The notes: a model not told the origin generated them from the sequence alone. A stretch of 64,000 nt of DNA from DATMXT01 sp963662765 (GCA_963662765.2 CAXXUP010000005.1:1-64000), one strand, 5' to 3'; shown: positions 50,990-60,410, counted from the first letter of the stretch. A program made the numbers and translations.

Positions 50990-52801
50990 TTAAGGCTGTT
51001 TTGTATGCCCCCCGCCCGTCTGGCCGCCGCCCATGCCTCCGCCCATGCCGCTGCCGGAACCGTAGATCAGAGCACTCATGGTGATCTCTCCGGAATAGCT
51101 GCCGGCCATCAGCGTGTAAGTTGACCCCTTCGCGATTTCAGGGCAGCTGATAACCACCGATTCAAAGGCTTTGTCGGCCTGCCAGGAGATCAGCGTTTTG
51201 CCGTCCTGGTCCTCAAGGGCGATGGTGCTGCCGGATGCTTGAGAGCCGACTGTAACCAGGATGGCGCCCTGCGTGGAGGCATCTCCGAAGTTTTGTGCCA
51301 TTCCGGACGAGCCTGCAGCGACGAAGATGCCGCCGGTGATGACGGCTTCGCCGTTGTAGTCGACAGCGCCGTTGCTGTTATTCGTGGGCCCCGAGACAAA
51401 GGTCTGTCCGCCCGAAACCGTAAGGCCGCCGTTTGAGTCCACGCCGTCTCCCGACGCGTTGATATCGAGCGTGCCGCCGGAAATGTGGATATAGATGTCG
51501 GAATCGGAGGAGAATGCGTCGCTCCCCTGAGTGCCCCCAAACCCGCTCTGGTCGTTGCCGCCCGCGGCGTTCAGACCGTCATCGCTTGCGGCCACCTGAA
51601 TGTCGCCGCCGGAGATGTCAATCGTAAGTCCTTCAATTCCTTCATAGCTCTTCGTGATTTGAACGCTCCCGCTCTCGATCGTAACATTGGCGTCGGCGTG
51701 GATTCCGTCATCTCCGGTGGCAATCTGATAGCTTCCGCCCTTTACCGTGAGGTTACTGTTGCTGTGCAGTGCGTCGTCCGCAGCATCGATTGTAAAGCTG
51801 CCGCCGTTTATCGTGAGGTCTCCCGTCGCCTTGATGCCTTTGGTGCTGACGGTCTCTTCGGTTGTTGCCGTTTGAGCGGGGGAGCGGTTGTCCCCGGATG
51901 CGGTCTCGCTTCCACCACCTGACAAAATGGAGAACGTTCCGTCCTCTATCAGCATATCGCCGGAGGCGCTGATGCCGTCCCAGTCGGAGGTGATGGCAAA
52001 GGAGCCGGCCGCGATGTACACAAAGCCAAGCGATGCATCCTCCTCATTTTCTGCGTGAACTGCGTCCTTGCCGCTGACAATGGTAAAACTGCCGTCTGCG
52101 ATACAAAGGCTGTCCTTGCCGGCAAGCCCATGTCCGGCGGCTGTAATGTCGTAGGTCCCGTCGGTCACCGTCAGATCGTCTTTGGAGACAACGCCGTGTC
52201 CGGCAGGGGAGACGACCGTGAGGCTGCCGGGCCCGTTTAGGGTCAGGTCATCCTTGGAGAAGATGACGGCATCAATGTTGTTTTCGTCGATGGCCGTATA
52301 CGCTTCGCCGCTCGAAAGAGTGTTCACCGAGCCCTCGGCCAGCGTGATAAAGGCTTTGTCGGCCTGCCGGACATAGATGGCGGCCGAGTTTTCGCTGTGG
52401 ACGGCAACGCCGTCCAGCACGAGCTGCACTTTGTCGGTCTTTTCCGCTTCCACGATGATCATGCCGTTCGTCAGCGTGCCGGAGAGGACGTAGGTCCCCT
52501 CGTCCGTGATGGTGACGGTGCTCCCGGAAATTTGCACGGCGTTTGAAGTGCAGCTTGCCGAGCCGCCGTTAAGCCCGATGACTGCGGCGGCGCTTTCGTC
52601 ATAGTCAGTCTCCATGTCCCGGTCGGTGAACAGGTCAGAGACGTCGATGTCGGTGGTAGCTCCGGTATTTTGCGCCGAGGTGGTGTCCCCCTGTACAGTG
52701 GTATCTGTGTCGTCTGCCGTCCCGTCGGTCGTACTGACGCCGCAGGCGGTCAAAAACAATATCAGGGAGAGCAGAAGCGCAAGCAGCTGATGTATTCTCA
52801 T
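50990..52801 (-). CDS. Secreted beta-helix carbohydrate-binding lipoprotein (Cthe_2159-like)
   Basis: A 603-residue protein with a lipobox LTAC (Cys 20), a Thr/Asp-rich linker, and many short repeats of the type D-L-T-I-N-G-G-S-F-T-I that form a right-handed beta-helix (about 75-560). The C-terminus is Gly/Met-rich. It matches the carbohydrate-binding family typified by Cthe_2159 (PF14262), which binds acidic polysaccharides such as polygalacturonate. Family members often lie beside VTC and DUF4956 genes, as here. ATG 52801 follows AAGGAGG. Confidence 0.85.
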   Translation of the reverse strand: MRIHQLLALLLSLILFLTACGVSTTDGTADDTDTTVQGDTTSAQNTGATTDIDVSDLFTDRDMETDYDESAAAVIGLNGGSASCTSNAVQISGSTVTITDEGTYVLSGTLTNGMIIVEAEKTDKVQLVLDGVAVHSENSAAIYVRQADKAFITLAEGSVNTLSSGEAYTAIDENNIDAVIFSKDDLTLNGPGSLTVVSPAGHGVVSKDDLTVTDGTYDITAAGHGLAGKDSLCIADGSFTIVSGKDAVHAENEEDASLGFVYIAAGSFAITSDWDGISASGDMLIEDGTFSILSGGGSETASGDNRSPAQTATTEETVSTKGIKATGDLTINGGSFTIDAADDALHSNSNLTVKGGSYQIATGDDGIHADANVTIESGSVQITKSYEGIEGLTIDISGGDIQVAASDDGLNAAGGNDQSGFGGTQGSDAFSSDSDIYIHISGGTLDINASGDGVDSNGGLTVSGGQTFVSGPTNNSNGAVDYNGEAVITGGIFVAAGSSGMAQNFGDASTQGAILVTVGSQASGSTIALEDQDGKTLISWQADKAFESVVISCPEIAKGSTYTLMAGSYSGEITMSALIYGSGSGMGGGMGGGQTGGGHTKQP

Positions 52802-52813
52802 AATGAATCCTCC

Positions 52814-53509
52814 TTACAGTTCGGAAGTCGCGGTCTCCTGGTTGGAGACGGCGATTTCCAGGTTGCCGTTTCGGCAGCGCAGTTTGTCGATCAGTTCCTT
52901 CTCGGACCCCGCATCGCTCAGTTTCAGGCGGTATGTGAGCTTGAACAGACTGCCCATGTTGGTCGTCTTGACCGAGAGGAGTGCCCAGTCGGTCGCATAG
53001 GTTTCAAAGAGATCGTCAAATGCGCCGGTATAGTCGAGGTCCTCGGGGATGGTGACACGCAGGGTCTTATACAGATATGCGCTGCGGTCTGCTCCGAAAT
53101 CAAGTTTGGCATAGAGCATGCTTACCCCGCCTAAAATGGCGGCAAACAACGCGGCAAAGGCCAGATATCCCATACCGACAACAAGTCCTGCGCCCATTGC
53201 CATAAAGAGCATGCTGATCTCCCGGGCGGTTCCGGCCGCTGACCGAAATCGCACCAAGCTGAAGGCGCCGGCGACGGCAACGCCGGTTCCCACATTGCCG
53301 TTTACCATCATAATGACCACACAGACAACTGCCGGGAGCAGCGCCAGCGTGACGACAAAGCTCTTCGTGTACCGGGTTTTGTACATATACATGACGGACA
53401 GCATCAGTCCGATGGCTAAGGCGCATACGATACAGAGTGTAAAATCCGAAAGGCCGATGACCCCGGTCATATCGGTATCGAAAAGGCCCGAAAACAAACT
53501 GTCAAGCAT
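52814..53509 (-). CDS. DUF4956 membrane protein
   Basis: A 231-residue protein with about four helices followed by a cytoplasmic domain. The segment GNVGTGVAVAGAFSLVRFRSAAGTAREI (about 68-95, two motifs) is the conserved core of DUF4956. The family co-occurs with VTC-type polyphosphate polymerases and is presumed to work with them, but its role is unknown. ATG 53509 follows AAAGGAGA. It overlaps the VTC gene by eight bases. Confidence 0.87.
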   Translation of the reverse strand: MLDSLFSGLFDTDMTGVIGLSDFTLCIVCALAIGLMLSVMYMYKTRYTKSFVVTLALLPAVVCVVIMMVNGNVGTGVAVAGAFSLVRFRSAAGTAREISMLFMAMGAGLVVGMGYLAFAALFAAILGGVSMLYAKLDFGADRSAYLYKTLRVTIPEDLDYTGAFDDLFETYATDWALLSVKTTNMGSLFKLTYRLKLSDAGSEKELIDKLRCRNGNLEIAVSNQETATSEL

Positions 53510-54245
53510 AGAGGAGTCTCCTTTCATCACGGTCCGAAACACGTTCGTCCTCGTATCCCAAAATCATTTCGAGATATGCGGTGCCGTACTTGGAAAAGGA
53601 GGTAACATATAGCCGCTGTTTACTTAAAAACTCCGTCATCCAAAGCGGAATCCCGCCTGAGGTTTTGATTTCCATGAGCACTACACCCCTGTCCAGCAGT
53701 GGGGTGCCCCATATGCCCCCGCCAAGTGTCAGCTCCTGCCGGCGGGCAAGGATGTTCTCGTCGAAAGTCACTCTAAAGTCGCTGTCGTTCCGGCAATAAA
53801 AGGCCTCCCGCTCATAGGAGAGAAATACGACCGGCTGCAGCGTCTCGTAGTGCTTGCAAAAAAAATCGATTTCCCCTTGAACCTGTGACTGAAAACCTGG
53901 CGCCTTGCCGTCTGTGAGCCAGTCCATGGCAAGTCCTTCGGGCAGGGCAATCCGCCGCTTATAGACAACGGAGTCGTACTTTTTCTTCAGTTCGACAAAG
54001 ACCGGATCCTTCGGGCCGGCCCATCCGTAGCTGCGTACACGCAGCTTCTCTTTATAGACGGGCTTTTCTATGGAGCGGCGCACCAGCCGGTAAGTCTCAG
54101 TGTCAAAGTAAATGTTGCGAATGGCGCTGCGGCCGTACCGGTCGGGTGCCATATATGGCTGCATCACCTGCAGAAGTTTGTATTTTTGCTGCCGTGTCAG
54201 CAGATATTTGATTTCATGCCGCATGAAATTTGCTTTGTAATCCAT
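53502..54245 (-). CDS. VTC-domain polyphosphate polymerase-like protein
   Basis: A 247-residue soluble protein with the tunnel-type VTC catalytic domain (PF09359). Basic substrate residues are seen in FMRHEIKYLL (H9, E10, K12), NIYFDTE (about 44-50) and KLRVRSYG (about 67-74), with KKKYDSVVYKRRI (about 88-100) and the metal Glu in VLMEIKTSGG (about 206-215). Yeast VTC makes polyphosphate from ATP while exporting it; bacterial members are largely untested. ATG 54245 follows CAGGAGGT. It is the first gene of the seven-gene unit. Confidence 0.88.
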   Translation of the reverse strand: MDYKANFMRHEIKYLLTRQQKYKLLQVMQPYMAPDRYGRSAIRNIYFDTETYRLVRRSIEKPVYKEKLRVRSYGWAGPKDPVFVELKKKYDSVVYKRRIALPEGLAMDWLTDGKAPGFQSQVQGEIDFFCKHYETLQPVVFLSYEREAFYCRNDSDFRVTFDENILARRQELTLGGGIWGTPLLDRGVVLMEIKTSGGIPLWMTEFLSKQRLYVTSFSKYGTAYLEMILGYEDERVSDRDERRLLYA

Positions 54246-54655
54246 GGTTGTACCTCCTGTGCTGTTGAAATCAGGTTCTCTCAAAACGAAAACCATGGAC
54301 TCACTTTAGCGGTGTAATGTGACGATTCTGTTAACTTCTCGGGTCGATACTGAAAATTATCAGTTGTCAATATCTGAAGGTTTTTGGCCGAAATCTTCCT
54401 GCATCACCCAGCGGTATATCGCTGTACACGGCTTTTCGGGCATTACGGACATGAACTTCTCCGGCTTTTGCCATAGAAAACGGCTTTGAGAATGTTAAGC
54501 ACTGCATGGTGTATGTCAATCCGCAGCTCTGAAGAATCTTTAACCCCACAGAGAAGGTATATTCAAATTAATCGATTCTCTAGAAAATATTCGGCTTGAC
54601 AATGCGCAGTAGGCGCGTGTATGATTTATCCAGTTCAATTTCAGGAGGTAATGTC
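54246..54655. other. Intergenic region between the divergent envelope operon and glutaredoxin-like gene
   Basis: No convincing gene is seen in these 410 bases. The right end holds the promoter of the glutaredoxin-like gene. The left end must hold the promoter of the minus-strand envelope operon; TTGACA on the minus strand near 54375 has no good -10 partner. A 60-codon minus-strand frame at 54367-54549 has no ribosome site and no recognisable content. Confidence 0.5.
54596..54625 (+). promoter_or_regulatory. Predicted promoter of the glutaredoxin-like gene
   Basis: TTGACA (54596-54601) and TATGAT (54620-54625) are 18 bases apart, 30 bases before the ATG. Confidence 0.75.
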
Positions 54656-54898
54656 ATGAAACTCTACGGAAGCCACCTTTGCCCCGACACCCTCTACGCC
54701 ATCAACGTTCTCAAGTCCAAAGGCATCGACTTCAGTTTCTGCAACATCAGCGCGGATTTGTCCCATCTGAAAGCCTTTACGAAAATCAGAGAGTCTTGCC
54801 CGCTGTATGACGCAGTTAGGGCGAGAGATGGCATCGGAATTCCCTGCTTTATCAAGGACAGCGGCGATATTACGCTGGACTTAGACGACGTGCTTTAA
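54656..54898 (+). CDS. Glutaredoxin-like small protein
   Basis: An 80-residue thioredoxin-fold protein. The N-terminal strand and active site read KLYGSHLCPDTLYAINVL, so the CxxC motif has only its first Cys (CPDT, Cys 9), as in monothiol types. The cis-Pro segment GIGIPCFIKD (about 59-68) is present with a second Cys after the Pro. It may act on thiols or serve as a metal chaperone; the partner is unknown. ATG 54656 follows AGGAGGT. Confidence 0.82.
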   Translation: MKLYGSHLCPDTLYAINVLKSKGIDFSFCNISADLSHLKAFTKIRESCPLYDAVRARDGIGIPCFIKDSGDITLDLDDVL

Positions 54899-54922
54899 GC
54901 CGGGAACCCTCACTCACTCACA

Positions 54923-54953
54923 AGGCGCTGCACTTCGCAGCGCCTCTTTTTTT
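54923..54953 (+). terminator. Terminator of the glutaredoxin-like gene
   Basis: GGCGCTGC (54924-54931) pairs with GCAGCGCC (54937-54944), followed by a run of T to 54953. Confidence 0.9.
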
Positions 54954-54964
54954 GGAAAGTAGAT

Positions 54965-55002
54965 ACAAGGGCGCAGCCGCAAAAATGCGGCTGCGCCCTT
55001 GT
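54965..55002 (-). terminator. Hairpin downstream of the large SLH protein gene
   Basis: ACAAGGGCGCAGCCGCA (54965-54981) pairs with TGCGGCTGCGCCCTTGT (54986-55002), a 17-bp stem with a four-base loop, 14 bases after the stop of the minus-strand gene. Only a weak T-rich tail follows, so it may act as a 3'-end stabiliser as well. Confidence 0.7.
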
Positions 55003-55016
55003 AGTGCAGAAATGAT

Positions 55017-58000
55017 CTATTTTACAAAGTTTTGAGCAAACCGGAGAAGGATTTCCGCCATTTGAGCCCGAGTTGCGGTCATGGCGGGGACAAGGGTCTG
55101 GGATGTCACCCCGGTGATAAGGCCCTCTTGCGTCGTCCAGCGCAGGGCGTCTACCGCCCAGAGCGCGACGCCCGCAGCGTCCGAAAAGTCTGAAAGGTCC
55201 GATGTGGCAGTCACATCAATCCCTTTATAGCCAGCATAACGGTAAAGGATTGACGCCATCTGCTCCCGGGTCAAAGAGTCTTCCGCTCCGAAAAGTTCGT
55301 CGCCGTATCCCGTCACAAGGCCGCATTTAGCAGCCCACAGCACGGCGTCGGTATACCAAAGCCCCGCTGCAAGGTCTTTGTATCCGTTTTCCGCCGCAGC
55401 GGCAGGCTCGCCCTCCAGTCGGTAGAGCACCGTCACCAGCATGCCGCGGGTCATTGGGGCATCGGGCGAAAAGGCCGTCTGTGAAGTGCCGTTGAAAAGC
55501 CCGTTATCGGTGACGTATTGCACCGCCATGCAAAACCAGTCGGTCTGGGCAACATCCGCAAATGGGCTTTGCCGCGGCGCCTCATACCCAGCACCATAAA
55601 GGCCCAAAAACGCCGTTGAAAAAGTCGTAAGCCCTGTCAGGCTGTCAAATGTACAGGGGGTTTTGATCATTTGATTGCCTGTGCTAAGGCGCAGTACAGT
55701 CACCTTGTCGGGCGTCTCTCCCTCCTGCAAAACGCAGGGGAGGGAAATAACGATGGGATCGCCCAAGTCCGTGAGACTCGTCTCGCCGCTCAAAATGCCG
55801 ACACGGTATGCCGTTTTACCCACGAGCCTCTCGTGTTGCGCTGTCGTAAGCGAGGTGAGGTCAACCTTTTCGATGCGCACCGTGAGGGTGCCCCCGTCTG
55901 TCTGCAAGAGGGCGGCGGCAATTGCGGCGCCGGACAGCGCGACGGTGCCGAGGGTAGTATCAACGGTGAGGCTGATGCCGGCTTCCCCGGACATCGTGAG
56001 AAGGGGAGCCCTTGGCAGTGTGACCGAGATGCTGCCTGCGCTGCCTGAGATGACCGGGTCAATTACAATTGACTTGAAGCCTGCGTCTTTTGCCTTCATG
56101 ACGGCATCCGACAGCTGTGAAGCGGAAAGAGTCACTTGCGCCGACCCGTTTTTCGCCGTTGCAGCCGGGGTCAGCACCACTGCATTTGTCTCGCCGGCGC
56201 TGGCTGCTGCGGAATTCAGATCAGTGTCCTTTGTCCAGTCCTCCGTAAAGCGCCAGAGGATATAGTCGCCGCTGTCCACCGTATAACTGCCGGATGATAC
56301 ATTCGGATAGTCATCCTCGGTTATGGCGGCATACCCCTCGCCGCTGACGGCATACACCCAGCCGCTGTTTGCGCCAAGGTCCATTTCCCCATAGGAGCCG
56401 ATTTTTTGGACATAGATGCCTTGTTCCGTGCCCGAGGACGCGATGGAAAGACCGGTACTGCGCAGAGCGTAAAATGCCGTCATTCCATCAAACCATCCGA
56501 CGGTGCCGTTATACATAAAACTGCCGTAAGGGCTGACCACACGGATTTGCACAACCTGCGAAACCTGCTCGTCTCCGTCGCCGGGATCGTATCCGGCGCC
56601 CGATGCCGTAAAGGTCACATTGGCGCTCGGCGTCAGTCTGACGATCTGGGGCACTCCGCCTACCGTCTTTTCAATGCGGACATAGTGCTTGCCGGCCGCA
56701 ATGGCGGCGGCGCTCGTCAGTCCGTCGAATACCGCAAGCCCGTTAACGTCTGCAGTGGCTAAGTGGCTTGTCACAAAATCGGTGCTTGCCGACAATGTGA
56801 CCGTGGCCCCGCCGATTGCGGTGCCGGCCAAGTCCCGGACCGTTGCCCCAAGCTTCTCGCCGCTTGTATCCCAAGAGGTTTTTTCCAGGGAGGCGACGGT
56901 GGTCGACCAATTGTTTGTCCAGTAGACGACGACGCTGTCGCCGTTTGACAAGGCCGTGTCAGACATGCCGTAATTTGCGTAAGCGTTATTGTAGACAAAG
57001 GACCAGTAGGACCCGTTGCCGTCGCTGTTATAATAATAGGCATGTCCGTCAACCGTGATTGAGCCAAGGTATCCGCTCCCGTAGCTGTATGTGATGCCTT
57101 TTTCGTCCATCGCCTGACAGAGTGCGTCGGCTGCCGTCAAAACGGCCGCCCCGTCGCCCAGTACCGTGTAAGTGGGGTAGTAGAGCAGGTTTTCATCCGG
57201 TCCTTCAACGCGCACCGATACCGTCCTGCTCTGGAGGGCACCCCCCGCCATGACAATGTCAATTGGCAGTGCAAGTGCCGCTGCGGCGTCGGCTGCGTCC
57301 TTATCGCCGTCACCGTCGGCGTCCACATACACCTGGAAACCGCTGTAATAGTCGTTGTAAGAGACATAGGGGATCACGGTGGTCTCCTCTTCCACCGGGG
57401 TGACGGTGATCCGTCCTTGCGCATCGGTTACCCCGTAGCTTGACAGCGTACCGCCGGAGGAGGTCACTTTGCAGCCCGCCAGAGGGACGGCGACAGCGTC
57501 GTCACTCGTATCGGCCGGAAGGTCATCCGACGTCGGCAGATTTAAGTCGACTAAAGTCAGTGTTCTGCCGGTGCCAAAGGGGACCGACGCGGTACTTGCT
57601 CCGGGCGCCGTCCCGTCGTCACCGATAAAATAGAGGAAGTCCGTGACCGCGTCCGGTACGGCCAGCAGCACGGAGTTTGCCGTCATCCCCTCGTAGGTAT
57701 CGCCCCGCCTTGTCACGCTGTCTTCGGCCACTTCATAATAGGTGTATCCGTCCGGCACACCCGCCGCCGCCATAACGTCGGAGAGTGTAAGCCCTTCGCT
57801 CAAAACGGTCCTGACCCCGGCATCAAGGCCATAGTCGCCGACGGTATAGACAAGGGCCGTGCCGAACTGCCGCATCGGATTTAAGGTCAGCTCGGTGTAA
57901 AACGAGTTGCCGCCAAGGAAATCGGCGAGCGCCAGCGTCGCCTGGTCCGTTCCGTAGGATTCGACCTCATTGGAATCCGTGTAATAAAAGCCCCCGCCGT

Positions 58001-59624
58001 CGATATAGCGGCTCATCATGAATTCCAGCGGGCTGCCAAGGGCTGGGTTTCCCCAGTCGGCCGCGTCCTCCTCGGTTGCGGCGATAGCCGTCAAGAGGCA
58101 GGCGGCAGTGCTGGAGACACTGTAAAAATCGGAGAGCTCGGCTGCCGCGTACTGCGCTTTAAGCCAGTTTTTGAGCGACAGCTCCGCGGCGGACACCCCG
58201 GGCAAATCTGTGTCGCTGTAAATGGAAAGTGCCGTTAGCACCATGGCCGACGTGTCGAAGTCGACGGTGACCTCCCCCGTATAGTTGCTGCAAAAGCCGA
58301 CGTCGGAGGTTGTGGCTTCGTCGCAGTCGTCTTGCATGCCGATCAGCGCCGATAGGGCGGCGGGTTTGTTGTAGGAAATGGCAGCGTCCGCTCCCGCAGC
58401 CCGGTTGTAGGCCTCGGCGGCCAGCATGTTGAGGGCAAGGCCGTACGCGTAGCCGGGGCTGACAAGTCCCCCGTCCTGCACGAGTGCCGCAGCATGGTCG
58501 GCGGCACTCGTGAGATCCCCCGTCACAAGCGCATAGGTAGTCAGGGCGCTGTCCGCCGTCCCGGGTGCATCAGGTAGGAAATAGGGGAGTGCCGCGCCTT
58601 GTACATAGGAGCCCTCTGCCACTTCGGCGGCATAGACGGCGCAGACCGTCTGCCAGCCGCTGTCTGTAAGGTTGCCGGCAAGCGCATCCGCTCCCTGATA
58701 ATAGCCCGCGATGGTATTGGACAAAGCACCGACAGGGGAGACCACGCGTATAGAAAGGTCAAAGGTCTCCTCGTAACTCCCAACAACGAGCTGATAGGTG
58801 TTCCCGTCCGCAAGGTCTGTGATGTCGATGTCAAGCGCGCCGTCCGTATCTGCCGTTCCGACGTCGACAAGAGCACCGTCGCCGTCATAGACCGAGACCG
58901 CATCGCCCGCCGTGGCGCCCGGCAGAGCCGTCAGCGTCGTTACGACTGTGCCCGCAAGCACCGTAAGGGTATACCCGGAGACATAGGAGGACCCGCCGTA
59001 CTGATAAGTGCCGACCGAGACGCTGCCCTTGGTAAACCCAAATCCGTCCGGCGTATAGATGGAGTTTCCCGAGCCGTAAGCCAGGGAATAACTCCCGCCC
59101 GTCTCATAATTGCCGTTGCAAAAAAGCAGCCTTACCGTGTCGCCCGCCTGTAGATAGCAGGCGTCCATGCCGACACCCGGAACGACGCCGGCCGTGCCTT
59201 CATCAAATACGGCAAAAGTCCAACCGCTCCAGCCAAGGCCTCCGTCGTCGTCTCCGGCCGAAAGGCCATTGACCGAGGAGATGTATCCGCCCGTGGCCAT
59301 ATACTTGCCTGAACCGGATGCGCCGGAAGACATTCCTGCTGTGGAAAAAGCCTCAAGCACCGCACCATAGACCGTCAGCCCCGAGGTCACCGGAACCGCG
59401 ATGACCCCATCCTCAGTTCCGGTGGCCGTAAATCCGTTGTGAGCCTCCCCGTCGAGCAGGTTTCCCGTCCAGGCAGGAACCGAAGTCTCCGACACAAAGT
59501 CCGACAGGTTTTCCACCGTCACGTAGACATACTCGTCAACGGCAAACGCCGTCAAAACAGACGTCTGCACAGTGGAACACAGCAAAGCCAGAGTAAGGGC
59601 CAACGAAAGAATTCTGCGTTTCAT
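55017..59624 (-). CDS. Large S-layer-anchored protein with DUF4430 and prenyltransferase-like domains
   Basis: A 1,535-residue exported protein. In order: signal peptide (about 1-28), a first DUF4430-like domain (about 35-180), Ig-like sequence, an all-helical squalene-cyclase/prenyltransferase-like region (about 300-600), further DUF4430-like domains (about 830-930 and 1030-1140) with aromatic GxWxF patterns, beta-rich modules, and three C-terminal SLH repeats (about 1345-1535; FADV...WFCMAVQYVTDNG, YKDL...WYTDAVLWAAKCG). The SLH repeats hold it to the wall. DUF4430 is related to the cobalamin-binding intrinsic-factor fold, but a ligand is not proven. ATG 59624 follows AAGGAGTGGG. Confidence 0.85.
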   Translation of the reverse strand: MKRRILSLALTLALLCSTVQTSVLTAFAVDEYVYVTVENLSDFVSETSVPAWTGNLLDGEAHNGFTATGTEDGVIAVPVTSGLTVYGAVLEAFSTAGMSSGASGSGKYMATGGYISSVNGLSAGDDDGGLGWSGWTFAVFDEGTAGVVPGVGMDACYLQAGDTVRLLFCNGNYETGGSYSLAYGSGNSIYTPDGFGFTKGSVSVGTYQYGGSSYVSGYTLTVLAGTVVTTLTALPGATAGDAVSVYDGDGALVDVGTADTDGALDIDITDLADGNTYQLVVGSYEETFDLSIRVVSPVGALSNTIAGYYQGADALAGNLTDSGWQTVCAVYAAEVAEGSYVQGAALPYFLPDAPGTADSALTTYALVTGDLTSAADHAAALVQDGGLVSPGYAYGLALNMLAAEAYNRAAGADAAISYNKPAALSALIGMQDDCDEATTSDVGFCSNYTGEVTVDFDTSAMVLTALSIYSDTDLPGVSAAELSLKNWLKAQYAAAELSDFYSVSSTAACLLTAIAATEEDAADWGNPALGSPLEFMMSRYIDGGGFYYTDSNEVESYGTDQATLALADFLGGNSFYTELTLNPMRQFGTALVYTVGDYGLDAGVRTVLSEGLTLSDVMAAAGVPDGYTYYEVAEDSVTRRGDTYEGMTANSVLLAVPDAVTDFLYFIGDDGTAPGASTASVPFGTGRTLTLVDLNLPTSDDLPADTSDDAVAVPLAGCKVTSSGGTLSSYGVTDAQGRITVTPVEEETTVIPYVSYNDYYSGFQVYVDADGDGDKDAADAAAALALPIDIVMAGGALQSRTVSVRVEGPDENLLYYPTYTVLGDGAAVLTAADALCQAMDEKGITYSYGSGYLGSITVDGHAYYYNSDGNGSYWSFVYNNAYANYGMSDTALSNGDSVVVYWTNNWSTTVASLEKTSWDTSGEKLGATVRDLAGTAIGGATVTLSASTDFVTSHLATADVNGLAVFDGLTSAAAIAAGKHYVRIEKTVGGVPQIVRLTPSANVTFTASGAGYDPGDGDEQVSQVVQIRVVSPYGSFMYNGTVGWFDGMTAFYALRSTGLSIASSGTEQGIYVQKIGSYGEMDLGANSGWVYAVSGEGYAAITEDDYPNVSSGSYTVDSGDYILWRFTEDWTKDTDLNSAAASAGETNAVVLTPAATAKNGSAQVTLSASQLSDAVMKAKDAGFKSIVIDPVISGSAGSISVTLPRAPLLTMSGEAGISLTVDTTLGTVALSGAAIAAALLQTDGGTLTVRIEKVDLTSLTTAQHERLVGKTAYRVGILSGETSLTDLGDPIVISLPCVLQEGETPDKVTVLRLSTGNQMIKTPCTFDSLTGLTTFSTAFLGLYGAGYEAPRQSPFADVAQTDWFCMAVQYVTDNGLFNGTSQTAFSPDAPMTRGMLVTVLYRLEGEPAAAAENGYKDLAAGLWYTDAVLWAAKCGLVTGYGDELFGAEDSLTREQMASILYRYAGYKGIDVTATSDLSDFSDAAGVALWAVDALRWTTQEGLITGVTSQTLVPAMTATRAQMAEILLRFAQNFVK

Positions 59625-59729
59625 ACATCCCACTCCTTTTTGCAGCCAATCAAAAAAAACGCGCGCACCCGGTCCGTTTTTGACCCCATCGTGCCGCACC
59701 GCGAGACTGCAGGATATCATTTCCAAAAG

Positions 59730-59758
59730 ATAATACAACATATGGGAGTACAAGTCAA
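59730..59758 (-). promoter_or_regulatory. Predicted promoter of the large SLH protein gene
   Basis: On the minus strand TTGACT (59758-59753) and TATTAT (59735-59730) are 17 bases apart, about 105 bases before the ATG, leaving a long 5' leader. Confidence 0.72.
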
Positions 59759-59829
59759 TATTAACACAATATATTGTTATATATAACAGTATCTATTCAA
59801 GCGGTGCATTGAACAAAGAAGAGCTTGGC

Positions 59830-59859
59830 TTGTGCGCACATCAATAAGCGTGATACAAT
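59830..59859 (+). promoter_or_regulatory. Predicted promoter of the ASCH gene
   Basis: TTGTGC (59830-59835) and TACAAT (59854-59859) are 18 bases apart, 46 bases before the ATG. The -35 box is a weak match. Confidence 0.5.
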
Positions 59860-59905
59860 GTTGCCGGCCGCATAAGTAGAGATATATCAGGAGGCTTCTC
59901 AGGGC

Positions 59906-60364
59906 ATGAACGATAAAATTACCGCATTTTGGCAGGCCTTTTTACGGGAAACCAGCCGCTCAAAGGACACGGTGCCGTACGAGGTGTTTTATTTTGGTAT
60001 GACAAAGGAGCTGGCAGACGGATTACTGGAACTCGTTTTGGACGGGAAAAAAACAGCCACAACCTCGAGTCTCACGGCCTTTGAGGTAGGTGGACAGCGC
60101 CATCCCATGCCCGGCGATCTGTCGGTGGTGACGGACTTTGCCGGCACTCCGCGCTGTGTCATCGAGACGACAGCGGTGTGCACCATGCCCTTTCGCGAGA
60201 TGACCTATGATATATGTAAAAGAGAAGGGGAGGACGACACGCTGGAATCCTGGCAAGCGGGCCACGCCCGTTTCTTTACCGAGGAGGGAACACAGGTGGG
60301 CTACTCGTTCTCGTGGGACATGCCGGTTGTTTTCGAGGACTTTGGGGTGATTTTCCGTCACTAA
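59906..60364 (+). CDS. ASCH domain-containing protein
   Basis: A 152-residue PUA-like protein. The ASCH signature lies around ELVLDGKKTATTSSLTAFE (about 42-60), with the conserved Lys and Thr that line the cleft, and MPGDLSVVTDFAGTPRCVIETT (about 68-89). Related proteins act on modified cytidines or bind RNA; the substrate here is unknown. The ATG follows AGGAGG at an 11-base gap. Confidence 0.87.
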   Translation: MNDKITAFWQAFLRETSRSKDTVPYEVFYFGMTKELADGLLELVLDGKKTATTSSLTAFEVGGQRHPMPGDLSVVTDFAGTPRCVIETTAVCTMPFREMTYDICKREGEDDTLESWQAGHARFFTEEGTQVGYSFSWDMPVVFEDFGVIFRH

Positions 60365-60410
60365 AATAAAAAAGCGCCAGGCCAACGGCTTGCTGCAAAA
60401 GGAGGGTCAG

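Noticed and set aside
54367..54549. 60-codon minus-strand frame between the envelope operon and the glutaredoxin-like gene
   Set aside because: No ribosome site, no recognisable motif, and no coupling to a neighbour.
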